Below are positions 22,136 through 31,793 of a stretch of DNA of 64,000 bases, piece by piece. Origin of the DNA: Symsagittifera roscoffensis (lineage: Eukaryota; Xenacoelomorpha; Acoela; Convolutidae); contig NC_087064.1 in NCBI RefSeq assembly GCF_963678635.1, positions 39,777,464 to 39,841,463 of the forward strand. Direction: 5' to 3'. The notes below the pieces were generated by a model. It did not search any database. It was given only the letters and a program-made list of their open reading frames with translations, and was not told where the DNA came from. The translations under genes were made by a program, and so were the position numbers. How positions within the stretch are numbered: the stretch's first letter is position 1; each line of letters starts with the position of its first letter.

Positions 22136-24796
22136 AATTTGGATTGTACTTGAGCGTTGTTTTTCGTTATTGACTACTGTATTTATTTCGTTTACATTCT
22201 GTTTTATTGATACATCGTTTCTTATGGGTCTAGTAAAGTAGTCTTGAAGAAGTTCCGATTGATTTTTGTAAATGTGTGAAGTAAAGAGTTGTTCGTATAT
22301 AATGGGTTCGTAGTCGTTTTCTACTGTGATCATATTAACTGAGATAGTGTTATTTGTATCACTCTCGCTGTCTGTTGATTCACAATTAATGTGATTTAAA
22401 TATAGTTCGGTACTTTCTGTGTAGTCAATACCAGGGGGGTCTGAAGTTGTTTCTTCAGTTGTTTTTACCTGATTAATTTGTCGCTGATGTTTTGGCGTGT
22501 TACTTCTATATTTATGTTGGGAATCAGGGAACAATGGTTGTTTCGATAAGGGGATTGAGAATAATTTCTTTGATTATTACAGTTGGGATTCCTATTTTAA
22601 GAGTTGTTTCGTGACCTATTATAGTAATTGCTATTGTTTACTTGATAATTAGATCTGTTATAGGAATTGTTTCTTGATCTGTTGTTTTGGTAACGTTGGT
22701 TTCTGTTAGTTGAATAACTTCTATTTCTATTTTTCGAGTAGTTTCTATTTCTATTGTATGATGAATTACGTGATCTATTGTTCGAATAGTGTCTAGTCCT
22801 AGAATTTGAATGGGAACTGGTATCAAGAAATTCTCTTCTGTTTGAATTTGATCGTGAATAGTTGTTTCTATACTGGTTATTTCGGCTATTTGATCGACTA
22901 TATCTGTTTCGTGAGAAAATTCGTGAATTTCTTTGTTCTGGTGATCTACTTCTATAATTATGGTTATAAGGTGATTGGTTTCCTGAGTATTTCGATTATT
23001 TCGGAGTGGTTTACCAGAGCTGTTATTACCATGTAAATTTTTGTTTGGTAAATTTTTATCCTTTTTCAGTTATTGGTAGAATGATTTGTTTGGTTCTTTG
23101 TACTTTTGTGGTTTTTTTTTGGTTATCTTGTTGTTTTTGTCTACATTCGGCAGTGCTATGTTCGTATCTTCGACAATAATTACACCATTTCTTGAAAGAT
23201 GGTTTACCTTTAAAATTGGGATTTTTCTCAAATATGTTCAAAATTTTAGTGATTTTTTCAGTTAGGTCTACATCTGAATCGTGTATGTGGTTTATTTGTT
23301 TGGTATTTGTTTCGATTCTATTAACGTATTGCAGTTTAAGATTTTCTGTTTCTTCAAGTTTCATTGTGATTTCTGCTGGTTCTAATTTGTCAACTAGTTT
23401 TTCGAAATCTAAATCTGGTTCTCGAATTGATTAGGGGTGTGATGCTCTCTTTTTTATAGCTATTTTTCTTAATTGGGGTGTTAGAGTCATCATTAAAATT
23501 TCCGTCAGTTTCGTGTTTTTATAATCATGAGTGTTTAGTGAATATGCTTTTCGAACTAATGTTTCGATTCTAACTGCCAATTGTTTAATTGTTTCGTTTG
23601 GTAGTCTGCGAATTTCATTGCATAAAAGTCTTTGGTGTTGTTTATTTCTTTCAGAATCAAACATTTTTCGGAATTCTTGTGTAAATTTTTTCGAATTTGT
23701 TTTTATATCTATTGGTACAACTGAAAACCATTTCTGAGCTGCGCCATCAAGTGTTGTTTGGATTAACGCTGTGCGTCTATGTATCCAATTTTGATGGAGT
23801 GGTGTTTTAATTGGTTCAGAACCGATATTTGAAAACAAATTTGCTGTGACTGCATTTAAATAGTCTTCTACAGAGTATTCAGGGTCTGTGCCTGTGAATA
23901 CGATTAGTGGTTTATTTGATGTTATTGATGATCCACCCATTAGGTATGGATTCATAGTCATTCGTAGTGATTCTGCGGCATTTGGCATTTGCGAGAAATT
24001 TGTCAGTTGGTTTTTTGTTATCTCGAGTTGTTGTAAATAATATGGTAGTGGTAATTCGTTTTGCATTTGCGTTGGTTGATAATAATCAGTATTTGCTGGA
24101 TTTTGTGAATAAAAATTATTATTTTGAGGTTCGTAATTTGATCTAGGTTGTCGCATATGTTGTTCTCGTGTATATGGTTCAAAAATATCTGGTTGATTTA
24201 CGTGATAAGACCAGAGTCTTTGGTTTTGAGAATTTTGTTGATGGTTGTGGTCATAAAAACTGTCATCATCTGATGAATGATAATTAGGTATATAGTAAGG
24301 TGTTTTCTGTTTATATTGGTATGGTGTTTTATTATTTTTATTCTGTTAAAAAAATGGATAGATTTCACTTGGGTCTGTTGGAATACGTGGATTATCATTA
24401 AAATTGACGAAATTTGATGTGTGTTGTTGGGGATTTTGTCGTTGTGAAAATGAACGATTCTGCTGATTTGTACGAGAGGGTTTAGATGTTTGCGATCTAT
24501 TTACATAGTTATAATTGTGTTCTGCAAAATTATTTCTGGTGAATAATCTTTGTTTTTGTGGTGGTGTCGTCATTGGTCTAAATGTTTGGTAATCCAGATG
24601 TGAATATTTTGGAGCAACCGAGGGTCTAACTGTAGATTGTAATGTTACTTGGGGTAAGATTGAAGTCTTTGGTTTTGGCGTTGTAAGATTTGGATGTATT
24701 GGTGAAATACTCTGTTGTATGGTTGTTACAATGGTTTCAACTATTTTTTCATTTATATTATGTGATGGTGTTTGAATATCTTGTTGTGTAAGTTTT
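22136..24796 (-). pseudogene. gag, capsid/nucleocapsid part (minus element)
   Basis: Capsid-like frame 23431-24156 includes FTGTDPEYSVEDYLNAV and GAAQKWFSVVPIDIK, with the W and F pattern of the Retrotrans_gag domain. It is followed, after a stop, by 23056-23364 with a CCHC knuckle C-x2-C-x4-H-x4-C (CNYCRRYEHSTAEC). The tail (about 22560-23040) is a low-complexity Asn/Arg/Ser/Tyr-rich region broken in several frames. A Gln/Asn-rich linker (24346-24573) joins it to the N-terminal domain. Confidence 0.75.
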
Positions 24797-25723
24797 CTAG
24801 TTCCAATTTAAGTTTTCTTGTTGTACAAGAGTTGAATTTAAACTATTTTTTTGTTGCCTATTAGGTAAAAATGAATTATAGCTTAAAGTTGTTGCATCTA
24901 TTGTCAGTGGTATTATTTTTATATAGTCTTTGTGAATAGTTAGTGTACTGATTGCTTGACTTGAGATGTGTATTGGAATATTCAGAAAAAATGGATGAGA
25001 CCATTCAGGGTCCCAAACGTAATCTTTTTGTTCGGCAATGACAGTGTCATCATTTGTACTCTGGGGTCTAAAATTTTTTCTTGCTTGTGCAATTAAATCT
25101 ATATTGTGGGTAAAATAGTCTATTATAAACCATGCTAAGATTTTTTGTAAATCGTGTTTAACATTTGGTGAAATTTCGTTATTCGAAAAATTTTCACGGA
25201 TTGTGTTTAAAAATGCTGAGAATACGGCAATTTCATTTCGTACATTTGTGTGTCTTGATGTTTGAACCGGTGATGTGCTTTCGGTTTCTTTCTTTTCTAG
25301 TATAGATAAATAATTATATATTATTGCAAAAACATCAATAGTGAAAATTGAATTTGCTCTCTGTGAATTTTGATGTTGTATGTTTCTAATGTATTCTGTG
25401 AATACTTTTGGAAACTCTATATCGACATCATCTGTTTGGATAAAATATTTGCCATGAAAATTTCTTGTTGTGCTGAGTTCTATGGTGTAAATTCCATATT
25501 GCTGTGTAAAGTTACATATTCCTTTTATGTAATGGTCGACAATTTGTCTTTTGATTTTTATTTCTGGGAATTCCGCTTTACATGGGCTAATTCCTTGTTC
25601 AAATATATTTGCAATTAGGTTATGACAAAATTGTGTTTGTCCTTTGTCTTCAGTGAGTGAAATGATGATAAATGGGAAAACCGAGTCTTCGTCTGGACTT
25701 TTGTCACTTGGGCTTTGACTCAT
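24797..25723 (-). CDS. N-terminal domain of a long gag, open over 308 codons
   Basis: ATG at 25721-25723 (MSQSPSDKSPDEDSVFPF), stop at 24797. The matching frame in the plus element (from 31774) runs one base differently here: the minus copy has an extra T near the end, producing the stop in LNWN. I therefore infer that the ancestral frame continued into the capsid part. The domain is mixed helical with an acidic start, a motif GISPCKAEFPEIKIKRQI shared with the plus copy, and no recognised fold. Gypsy gag proteins usually lack so long a leading domain. Confidence 0.55.
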   Translation of the reverse strand: MSQSPSDKSPDEDSVFPFIIISLTEDKGQTQFCHNLIANIFEQGISPCKAEFPEIKIKRQIVDHYIKGICNFTQQYGIYTIELSTTRNFHGKYFIQTDDVDIEFPKVFTEYIRNIQHQNSQRANSIFTIDVFAIIYNYLSILEKKETESTSPVQTSRHTNVRNEIAVFSAFLNTIRENFSNNEISPNVKHDLQKILAWFIIDYFTHNIDLIAQARKNFRPQSTNDDTVIAEQKDYVWDPEWSHPFFLNIPIHISSQAISTLTIHKDYIKIIPLTIDATTLSYNSFLPNRQQKNSLNSTLVQQENLNWN

Positions 25724-25724
25724 T

Positions 25725-26175
25725 TTTTCGTTTTATGACTGTCAGTGCGTAATGTTCAATGTGTCTGATTGGTTGGTTCCAACTGTATAAACGTACTGGT
25801 TTATTTTTGTATATCTTTTTTATTCTTTTTTTCCTTGTTTTGATGAATGTGATGTAGCTTCTGAATCGGAAAAACATAATTGATTATGAACTGGGTAGTT
25901 TTTACTTACTGTATCTTTTAGCTTGTAGAGTGCATCTAAATCGCTGACTTCTGATTCGGAGACTGCGTTTCTACGCTATGAAAATCTTTTTCGTAATTTG
26001 TCCTTGTTTGCTTAAATTTTTTTTTATTGTTTGTCGTTTTGAGCGAATTTATCCGATTGTTTATTTATGCGGTGTAATTACAAGATCGTATGTTTTGTTA
26101 TTTATTTTACAATTGTGTAGTACGATTGTTTGTTTATTTCCTAAATTGTTCAGTGACATAAGGTTTAGGATGAAG
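25725..26175 (-). pseudogene. Decayed copy of the 153-codon leader ORF
   Basis: Reverse-strand DNA corresponds to the intact frame at 31332-31793: it begins like SLNNLGNKQTIVLHNCKI and ends with VIKRKNE just before gag. Several stops lie in the middle, so this copy no longer encodes the protein. Confidence 0.6.
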
Positions 26176-26677
26176 GGTGCAAGGTTGTTATTAGTGATTT
26201 TAAAAGCCTAGACTGTTAGTCTTTACGATATTTTGGTTAGCCTAACTTGGGTCTTTTATGTAGGGTTGGAGAGAAAGCTATATAACGATTCCGAAGAAAG
26301 ATTTTTACTTCCTCGTGGCTATTCTAAGTTAAGGTGTTAACTCACTTAATCTTACTTAGGGGTAGTGATTGTGTTCAAGGGTTGGAGAATAGTAAATCAA
26401 TCCACAAGGTTCAGGTATAATTAGAACACAGGTAGTTCGTTAGATACTATTTTAATTCTTACTAAGATTTAAGGTTTAGCCTGGGTCAGGTAAGAGGGGG
26501 GATTAAGTGAAGGATGAATAACCGAAGTTCTTCACTGTTTAGCCTAATTTGAATGGTTAGTGTAATCGAAAAATTTCTATTAGTCCTGGGTCTTTAAAAA
26601 GGGTTGGGTTGTGAATCGACGTTTGAGGTCGTTAGACACATTATTATTGGGTGGAGGAGAACAAAATTGTTCTTTTT

Positions 26678-26777
26678 GATCCAAGGATAGGCCTTGATGA
26701 TCAGTATATATTGTTTAATCATAAAAAATGGATTTAATTTAATTTTTAATGAAGATCCAAGGGAAGACTTGATGATC
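26678..26777 (-). promoter_or_regulatory. Pair of GATCATCAAGG hairpin candidates in leader RNA
   Basis: On the minus strand, 26678-26702 and 26754-26777 each read GATCATCAAG, a loop, then CTTGGATC. This gives a short CAAGG/CCTTG stem with outer GAT/ATC pairing. Loop sequences differ while stems are kept. The same pair occurs in the plus element. Likely an RNA structure in the untranslated leader, for example for packaging or translation (inference). Confidence 0.45.
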
Positions 26778-27139
26778 TGGTTTAAGATTGAATAAATTGA
26801 GATGAGAAAAGGATAAAAATTTTGCTAAGATTTTAAAGATAATTTAAAATTATTTGATAAAAATTTTAGTGTTTGATGATATTAGTGATTTAAATGTTTT
26901 TTATTATGTTTAGTTGATGAAGCGGGGGATGCCAGGATGATTTGTATATACTAATCTTTTATGATCATTTTAACTAATTTTTATTTTTATTTTCAATAAA
27001 TATATTTTTCATATATCTTTTTGAATCTTACTGCAGTTTTGGAGGAAACGATTTGAGATGTTTTTATCAATCGTTTTTGTACAATAGTAAATAGGATTTA
27101 GCGCCTGTAGTAATCGTTGAAGATTTTTCTTCATGGGTT

Positions 27140-27346
27140 CTATGTTTGCAAATGAAATTCTAAATTCTTTGCTATTAAAATCCTAAATATAAAAGTTTGG
27201 TCTGGCTTTCGCTGTACGACCATGAAACTTAATGGTAAGTTTCTTCGTAGTCGTAGATCGTCTCTTGTCCGAGATCTTCTTCCAAGGCCTGTTAGTTCTA
27301 TTATTGTGCGGAATAGCGGTTCTGATCTATTGAGTCGTAGAGACAT
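27140..27346 (-). CDS. Conserved 68-codon leader ORF, minus element
   Basis: The ATG at 27344-27346 opens a frame of 68 codons starting MSLRLNRSEPLFRTIIEL and ending TFIFRILIAKNLEFHLQT. About 50 of 68 residues match the copy at 30199-30405, with no stop or indel in either. The protein is strongly basic (many Arg) with no membrane helix or recognised motif. It lies about 120 bp after the LTR, ahead of gag, where gypsy elements normally have only leader RNA. Codons upstream of this ATG are open to 27373 but not shared. Confidence 0.55.
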   Translation of the reverse strand: MSLRLNRSEPLFRTIIELTGLGRRSRTRDDLRLRRNLPLSFMVVQRKPDQTFIFRILIAKNLEFHLQT

Positions 27347-27447
27347 TTCAATTAGGTTATTATCATGTAACATTTTGATAATATTTTTGTCTAATTCTAA
27401 TTTTATCTGTTAGTTCTAAGCTAATTTGTTTTTTAAGGTCTTGATCG

Positions 27448-27465
27448 AGACTTATGGTCGCACAA
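27448..27465 (-). promoter_or_regulatory. Probable primer-binding site, minus element
   Basis: Two bases after the LTR end, the minus strand reads TTGTGCGACCATAAGTCT, matching TGGTGCGACCATAAGTCT at the same place in the plus element except for one base. The position and the complement of a CCA end fit a tRNA primer site. The tRNA was not identified. Confidence 0.55.
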
Positions 27466-27467
27466 GA

Positions 27468-27876
27468 TGAGTTAGATTCGAGGTTTAAGTCATAGAGTAA
27501 TTTCGGATAGGGTACACCGTCTGCTCGTCACGCTATCTTATTTTCGGCCGGATAGATTCGTGCAACTTCTTAGTGTAATACCGATCCTAATCTTACTCTA
27601 TATCTACTAGTCTCAGGGTGTTCAACTAGTCTCTGCTAGGCTCAATAGATCTAGAGTATACTGGCTTATTGCGATTGCTAAAGTTCTCTGGGAGAGGTAA
27701 CTAATTTCTAAGTTAAATTCAAATCTCTCTGGTGCTGAAATTACAAGTAATTTCAGCACTTACAAATAAGTGGATTGTTAGTTAGATAGATCGTGTTTGG
27801 TTATTATTAAATATTTTATAGAGATAAAATTTCCAATGTATAACCAAAGAATAAATATAGTTTATATCTGGTTCCA
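27468..27876 (-). mobile_element. 5' LTR of the minus-strand element
   Basis: 409 bp, begins TGGAACC (27876 leftwards) and ends AACTCA. It is homologous to the 410 bp LTRs at 29677 and 47902. It contains the perfect 28 bp palindrome at 27732-27759 (GTGCTGAAATTAC and its complement). Confidence 0.85.
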
Positions 27877-29676
27877 TTTTTCATTTGAATCTATGACTAT
27901 TGACTGCGCGAAATTTTTGCCCGACTTGTCAGAACGTTTTTTTATTATGGTTCTGAAACAGCATTGATTTGATCTGCGTCATTAATCTGGACTTTTTTTT
28001 GATCGAAATATTTTTACGCTTGCGATCAGCAAGCGGTATCAAATCGGAAAACTGAATCGGAAAAAAAATCAAAAAATTCACTAATGGTGGGTATGAGCTG
28101 GGTGGGTACTAAGTTACTAATAACTACCGGGTTGGTACTAGTTGCTAAAAGATATTTTCAAGGGGACTTGAATCTTTTTACATTAAAAAAAATCGGCTCA
28201 ACTGGAGTCTGCTCAAAAATTGTTCGTCTTGTTTCTGCTTCGTAAATTCGACTGAATAAAGACAAAATTATCGACTGAGTTTAGAATAAAGAATTGGTTG
28301 TCGGGTTTGCAAATGAGTGAGGGACAATGAAGTTCAAAAAGGAAAAAAGAAGAAGGGTTATATTTGAAACCAAAGGTTTCCCTAGCAATAATTACAAACA
28401 AGACATTTAAAACAGCATCTTGAAAATGGTATTTTTGAAATAAACTCAGTGTATAAGCAAGTTTTTACCGTTGAAATCAATGTATAAGCAAGTTTCTACC
28501 GTTGAAATAAAAGCTGTAGAAAGCAACTGTCTCCCAAGCCATCACGAACTGATTCAGGTGATTCTTGCAGTCAAATTTTGATTAAATTGGAAGTCAAAGG
28601 GGAAAAATAAGAGTAGTAAAGATCAAGCAAAAGAAAAAGTAACTAGGAGTCAAAATGTCAGTGACAGTCCTAAAACCACTTTCAAGAGGTTTTTTATAGA
28701 TAGCTTTTTGATACAGAGCTTCGAAAAGTTTGACAGTTAAAGCAATGGTGGAGAAAAAATGAGGCAGAAACGACCGTCTCAAAGAAACTTATTGGTGAAA
28801 GATGAAAAAAACAAGTTCTATCTAGTAACAATTCATACGTCGGTATAGCATGATGTTCACAAGATGATGTTCGCAAGTATAAAATAATTTGTTCAAACGC
28901 GCTTGCCGGACGGCAACTAACCCGAAATTACTTTGTGAGATGCAGTTGAGCCGAAAGCAGGATGTCTGTCATCTCATAAAAACAATTGAGCCTGAATGTT
29001 TAGATATTCATTTTTACGCCGCATTACACCTTACACGTCGAATTGCTGTCAAGTAATATAGATTGTTGAACATATCGTGTTAGTTAAACTTTACTCGATA
29101 CAAAATAATAACTTTTTTTCTGCAAAAAAAAATTTGACTGGGACTTGTATATGATAATACAAAACTGTCAAAAAATTTGTAGCCCCTCGTTAACTAGAAT
29201 ACAGAGTTGTTTAAACAGAACTCATACGGTTTTTATTAGTTTTTCCAAAAGCCTTATGCTACAATTTATAGTATGAAAAAAAAAGATACGTTCGCAACTT
29301 TTCCTTTGTTCCCCATTACTTTTATCTCAAAAGGTCCTTGGTCTTCTGAATCTCGCGCGCACTTCAATTGGCTTTGAAGTGGTTTAACCAGGATTAGCCA
29401 TTTGATAAACTATTTACAATGGGTATAAATACCGGTCTATATTGGTAGTGCAACAGTTATGAAATTGTCCAGAAAACCACAAGAGTAAATTGAAGTCCAA
29501 AATCAGACCGATCATATTACTCTTTTTCACCCTGATCAATTTGAAAAAAAAACTATACTTAATTGCGTAAAAGGTCTTTCATTTTAATGAGTATGTACAA
29601 GTGTTTTTCAGGTTCTTTTGCATTACGGCGCATGGACTCGAGCACAACAGTGCAGCAAGCAACCTTTTTGTCCTAT
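27877..29676. other. Spacer between two head-to-head retroelements
   Basis: No gene recognised. A direct repeat of about 30 bp (TGTATAAGCAAGTTTYTACC then GTTGAAAT) occurs twice at about 28450-28510. The last four bases before 29677 are CTAT, the target duplication of the plus element. Confidence 0.5.
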
Positions 29677-30086
29677 TGGAACCTGATCTAAACTATATTT
29701 TATGATTGGATAAATTAGATATTTTACCACTGTAAAGTATTTAATATTAACCAATCATGATCCATCTAACTAACAACCCACTTATTTGTAAGTGCTGAAA
29801 TTACTTGTAATTTCAGCACCAGAGAGATTTGAATTTAACTTAGAAATTACTTGTCTCTCCAAGAGAACTTCAGCAGCCGCAACAAACCAGTATACCCTAG
29901 ATCTATTGAGCCTAGCAGAGACTAGTTAAACACCCTGAGACTAGAAAGTATAAGAGTAAGATTAGGATCGGTATTAGACTAAGAAGTTGCACGAATCTAT
30001 CCGATCGAAAATAAGATAGCGTGACGAGCAGACGGTGTACCCTATCCGAAATTACTCTATGAGTTAACCACATCGGACCAAACTCA
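29677..30086 (+). mobile_element. 5' LTR, plus element
   Basis: 410 bp from TGGAACCTGATC to CCAAACTCA. It contains the perfect palindrome GTGCTGAAATTAC-TT-GTAATTTCAGCAC at 29792-29819. It should hold the promoter; a TATA-like ACTATATTTTATGA lies near its start, but which one is used cannot be told. Confidence 0.9.
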
Positions 30087-30088
30087 TC

Positions 30089-30106
30089 TGGTGCGACCAT
30101 AAGTCT
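30089..30106 (+). promoter_or_regulatory. Probable primer-binding site, plus element
   Basis: TGGTGCGACCATAAGTCT starts two bases after the LTR. A tRNA ending GGTCGCACCA would pair with it. The tRNA identity is not established. Confidence 0.6.
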
Positions 30107-30198
30107 CGAATAAGACCTTAATAGCTTAGAACTAACCAAAAATAGATTAGAAATTAGACAAAACATTTACAAATTTTTACGATAATAATTTAATCGAA

Positions 30199-30405
30199 AT
30201 GTCTCTACGACTCAATAGATCAGAACCGATATTCCGAATAATAATAGAACTACCCGGAATTGGAAGAAAACCTCGAATAAGAGACGACATACGACAAAGT
30301 AGAAACTTACCAAGGAGTTTTATGATCGTACGGCAAAAGCCAACACAAACTTTTATATTTAGAATCTTATTAGCAATGAATTTAGATTTTCATCTGCAAA
30401 CTTAA
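30199..30405 (+). CDS. Conserved 68-codon leader ORF, plus element
   Basis: ATG at 30199 (MSLRLNRSEPIFRIIIEL), stop at 30403-30405, ending LLAMNLDFHLQT. It is Arg-rich with a central RKPRIRDDIRQSRNLPRSF. About 74% of residues match the minus-element copy. Differences include conservative swaps (Ile/Leu, Lys/Arg, Asp/Glu), and neither frame is interrupted although larger ORFs nearby are. This suggests it is translated and has been under selection. Function unknown; an RNA-binding or regulatory peptide is possible from its charge. About 110 bp separate it from the LTR. Confidence 0.6.
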   Translation: MSLRLNRSEPIFRIIIELPGIGRKPRIRDDIRQSRNLPRSFMIVRQKPTQTFIFRILLAMNLDFHLQT

Positions 30406-30728
30406 AATTTTGAAGTCAATCTTCATGATCATTTCAGGCGCTGAACAAAATTATTTATGTACAAAAACGATTGATAAAAAGATCTCAGATTGTTTTCTTA
30501 ATTTCTGCAGTCTTAAAAAAACATATTTGAAAAATATTTATTTAAAATGAAAATAAAAATTAGTAGCCTGACAATAAATTGTTAGTAATCATAAATCATC
30601 TGTTGTCCCAGCTTCATCACCTAAACATAACAGCAACCATAAGCTCACTAATATCATTAAAATACTAAATTTTTTTCTTAAATAAATTTAAACCATTTTA
30701 AACTTAAATTCACTTAATTTTAAAATCA

Positions 30729-30813
30729 GATCATCAAGGCTTATCCTTGGATCTCAATAAATTTTCTATTTCACTAAATTTAAAACCTGATCATCAAGGG
30801 CTATCCTTGGATC
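30729..30813 (+). promoter_or_regulatory. Pair of GATCATCAAGG hairpin candidates in leader RNA
   Basis: 30729-30753 and 30789-30813 each contain CAAGG, a five-base loop and CCTTG, flanked by GATCAT and GATC. The loops differ (CTTAT, GCTAT) while the stems agree. The minus element has the same two at 26678 and 26754. The rest of 30406-31331 shows no coding frame. Confidence 0.45.
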
Positions 30814-31331
30814 AAAAAGAACAATTTTGTTCTCCCCCACCCACTTAGCAAGTGTCTAACGACCTCAAACGTCGATTCACTATCCAACCCTTCCAAAAGA
30901 CCCAAGACTAATAGAAATTTTTAAATAAAACTAACCATTCAAATTAAGAAGATAAACAGTGAAAAACTTCGGTTATTCATCCTTCACTTGAACCCTCCTC
31001 TTACCAGACCCAAGATAGATCTTAGACTTAGTAAGTTTAAAATAGTATCTAACGAACTACTTGCGTTCTAATTATACCTGAACCTTGTGGATCGATTTAC
31101 TATTCTCCAACCCTTGAACACAATCACTACCCCTAAGTAAGATTAAGTAAGTTAACACCTTAGCTTAGACTAGCCACGAGAAAGTAAAAAATCATTCTTC
31201 GGAATCGATATACTTTTCTCTCCAACCCTAAATAAAAAGACCCAGGTTAAGCTAACCAAAAAATCGTAAGGACTAACATTCTAAGAAAATAGAAATACCT
31301 AACAACTTTTGCATCCCTCATCCTAAACCTT

Positions 31332-31793
31332 ATGTCATTCAAAAAACTAGGAAATAAGCAAACAATCGTTTTACACAACTGTGAGATAGATAACAAAAAA
31401 TACGATCTTTTCATCATACCTCATACACAAACAGTTGGATACATTAGAACAAAACGACAAACAATAAAAAGAAAAATTATAAACAAACAAAGACAAATCA
31501 CACGAAAAAGATTTTCAAAAAATAGAAACGCATTTTCAGAATCAGAAGCCAGCAATTTAGACGAACTCTACAAAATAAAAGAATCAATTGATAAAAATTG
31601 TCCCATACACGATCAATTATATTTTTCCGATTCAGAAACAACTTCAAATTCATCAAAAAGAGGAAAAAGAAGAATAAAAAAGCAATACAAACACAAACCA
31701 GTACACCTGTATAATTGGAATCAACCAATTAGACACATCGATAGCTATATATTAACAGTCATCAAAAGAAAAAATGAGCCACACTCAAAGTGA
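31332..31793 (+). CDS. Basic 153-residue ORF overlapping the gag start
   Basis: ATG at 31332 (MSFKKLGNKQTIVLHNCEID), stop at 31793. After a short N-terminal segment it becomes very basic (KRQTIKRKIINKQRQITRKR), then acidic/Ser-rich (FSESEASNLDELYKIK), then basic again (SSKRGKRRIKKQYKHKP). No domain recognised; the charge fits an RNA-binding or nuclear protein. Its last 20 nt overlap the gag ATG at 31774 in another frame. The minus-element copy is full of stops, so it may be dispensable or simply decayed. Confidence 0.5.
   Translation: MSFKKLGNKQTIVLHNCEIDNKKYDLFIIPHTQTVGYIRTKRQTIKRKIINKQRQITRKRFSKNRNAFSESEASNLDELYKIKESIDKNCPIHDQLYFSDSETTSNSSKRGKRRIKKQYKHKPVHLYNWNQPIRHIDSYILTVIKRKNEPHSK

Larger units (their letters stand above)
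13978..27876 (-). mobile_element. 3'-truncated gypsy-like retrotransposon with internal tandem duplication
   Basis: Minus-strand relative of the element at 29677-48311. From the right it has an LTR (27468-27876), primer site, 68-codon leader ORF, gag, then protease-RT-RNase H-integrase twice in tandem. Homology stops at about 13978, inside the integrase C-terminal part, so the extra 3' ORFs and the 3' LTR are missing. Shared frameshifts and stops in both pol copies show it was already dead when duplicated. Confidence 0.85.

Noticed and set aside
28213-28876. Short frames with hydrophobic stretches in the spacer between the two retroelements
   Set aside because: Short (about 60 codons), without splice-site support, conserved motif or counterpart elsewhere.
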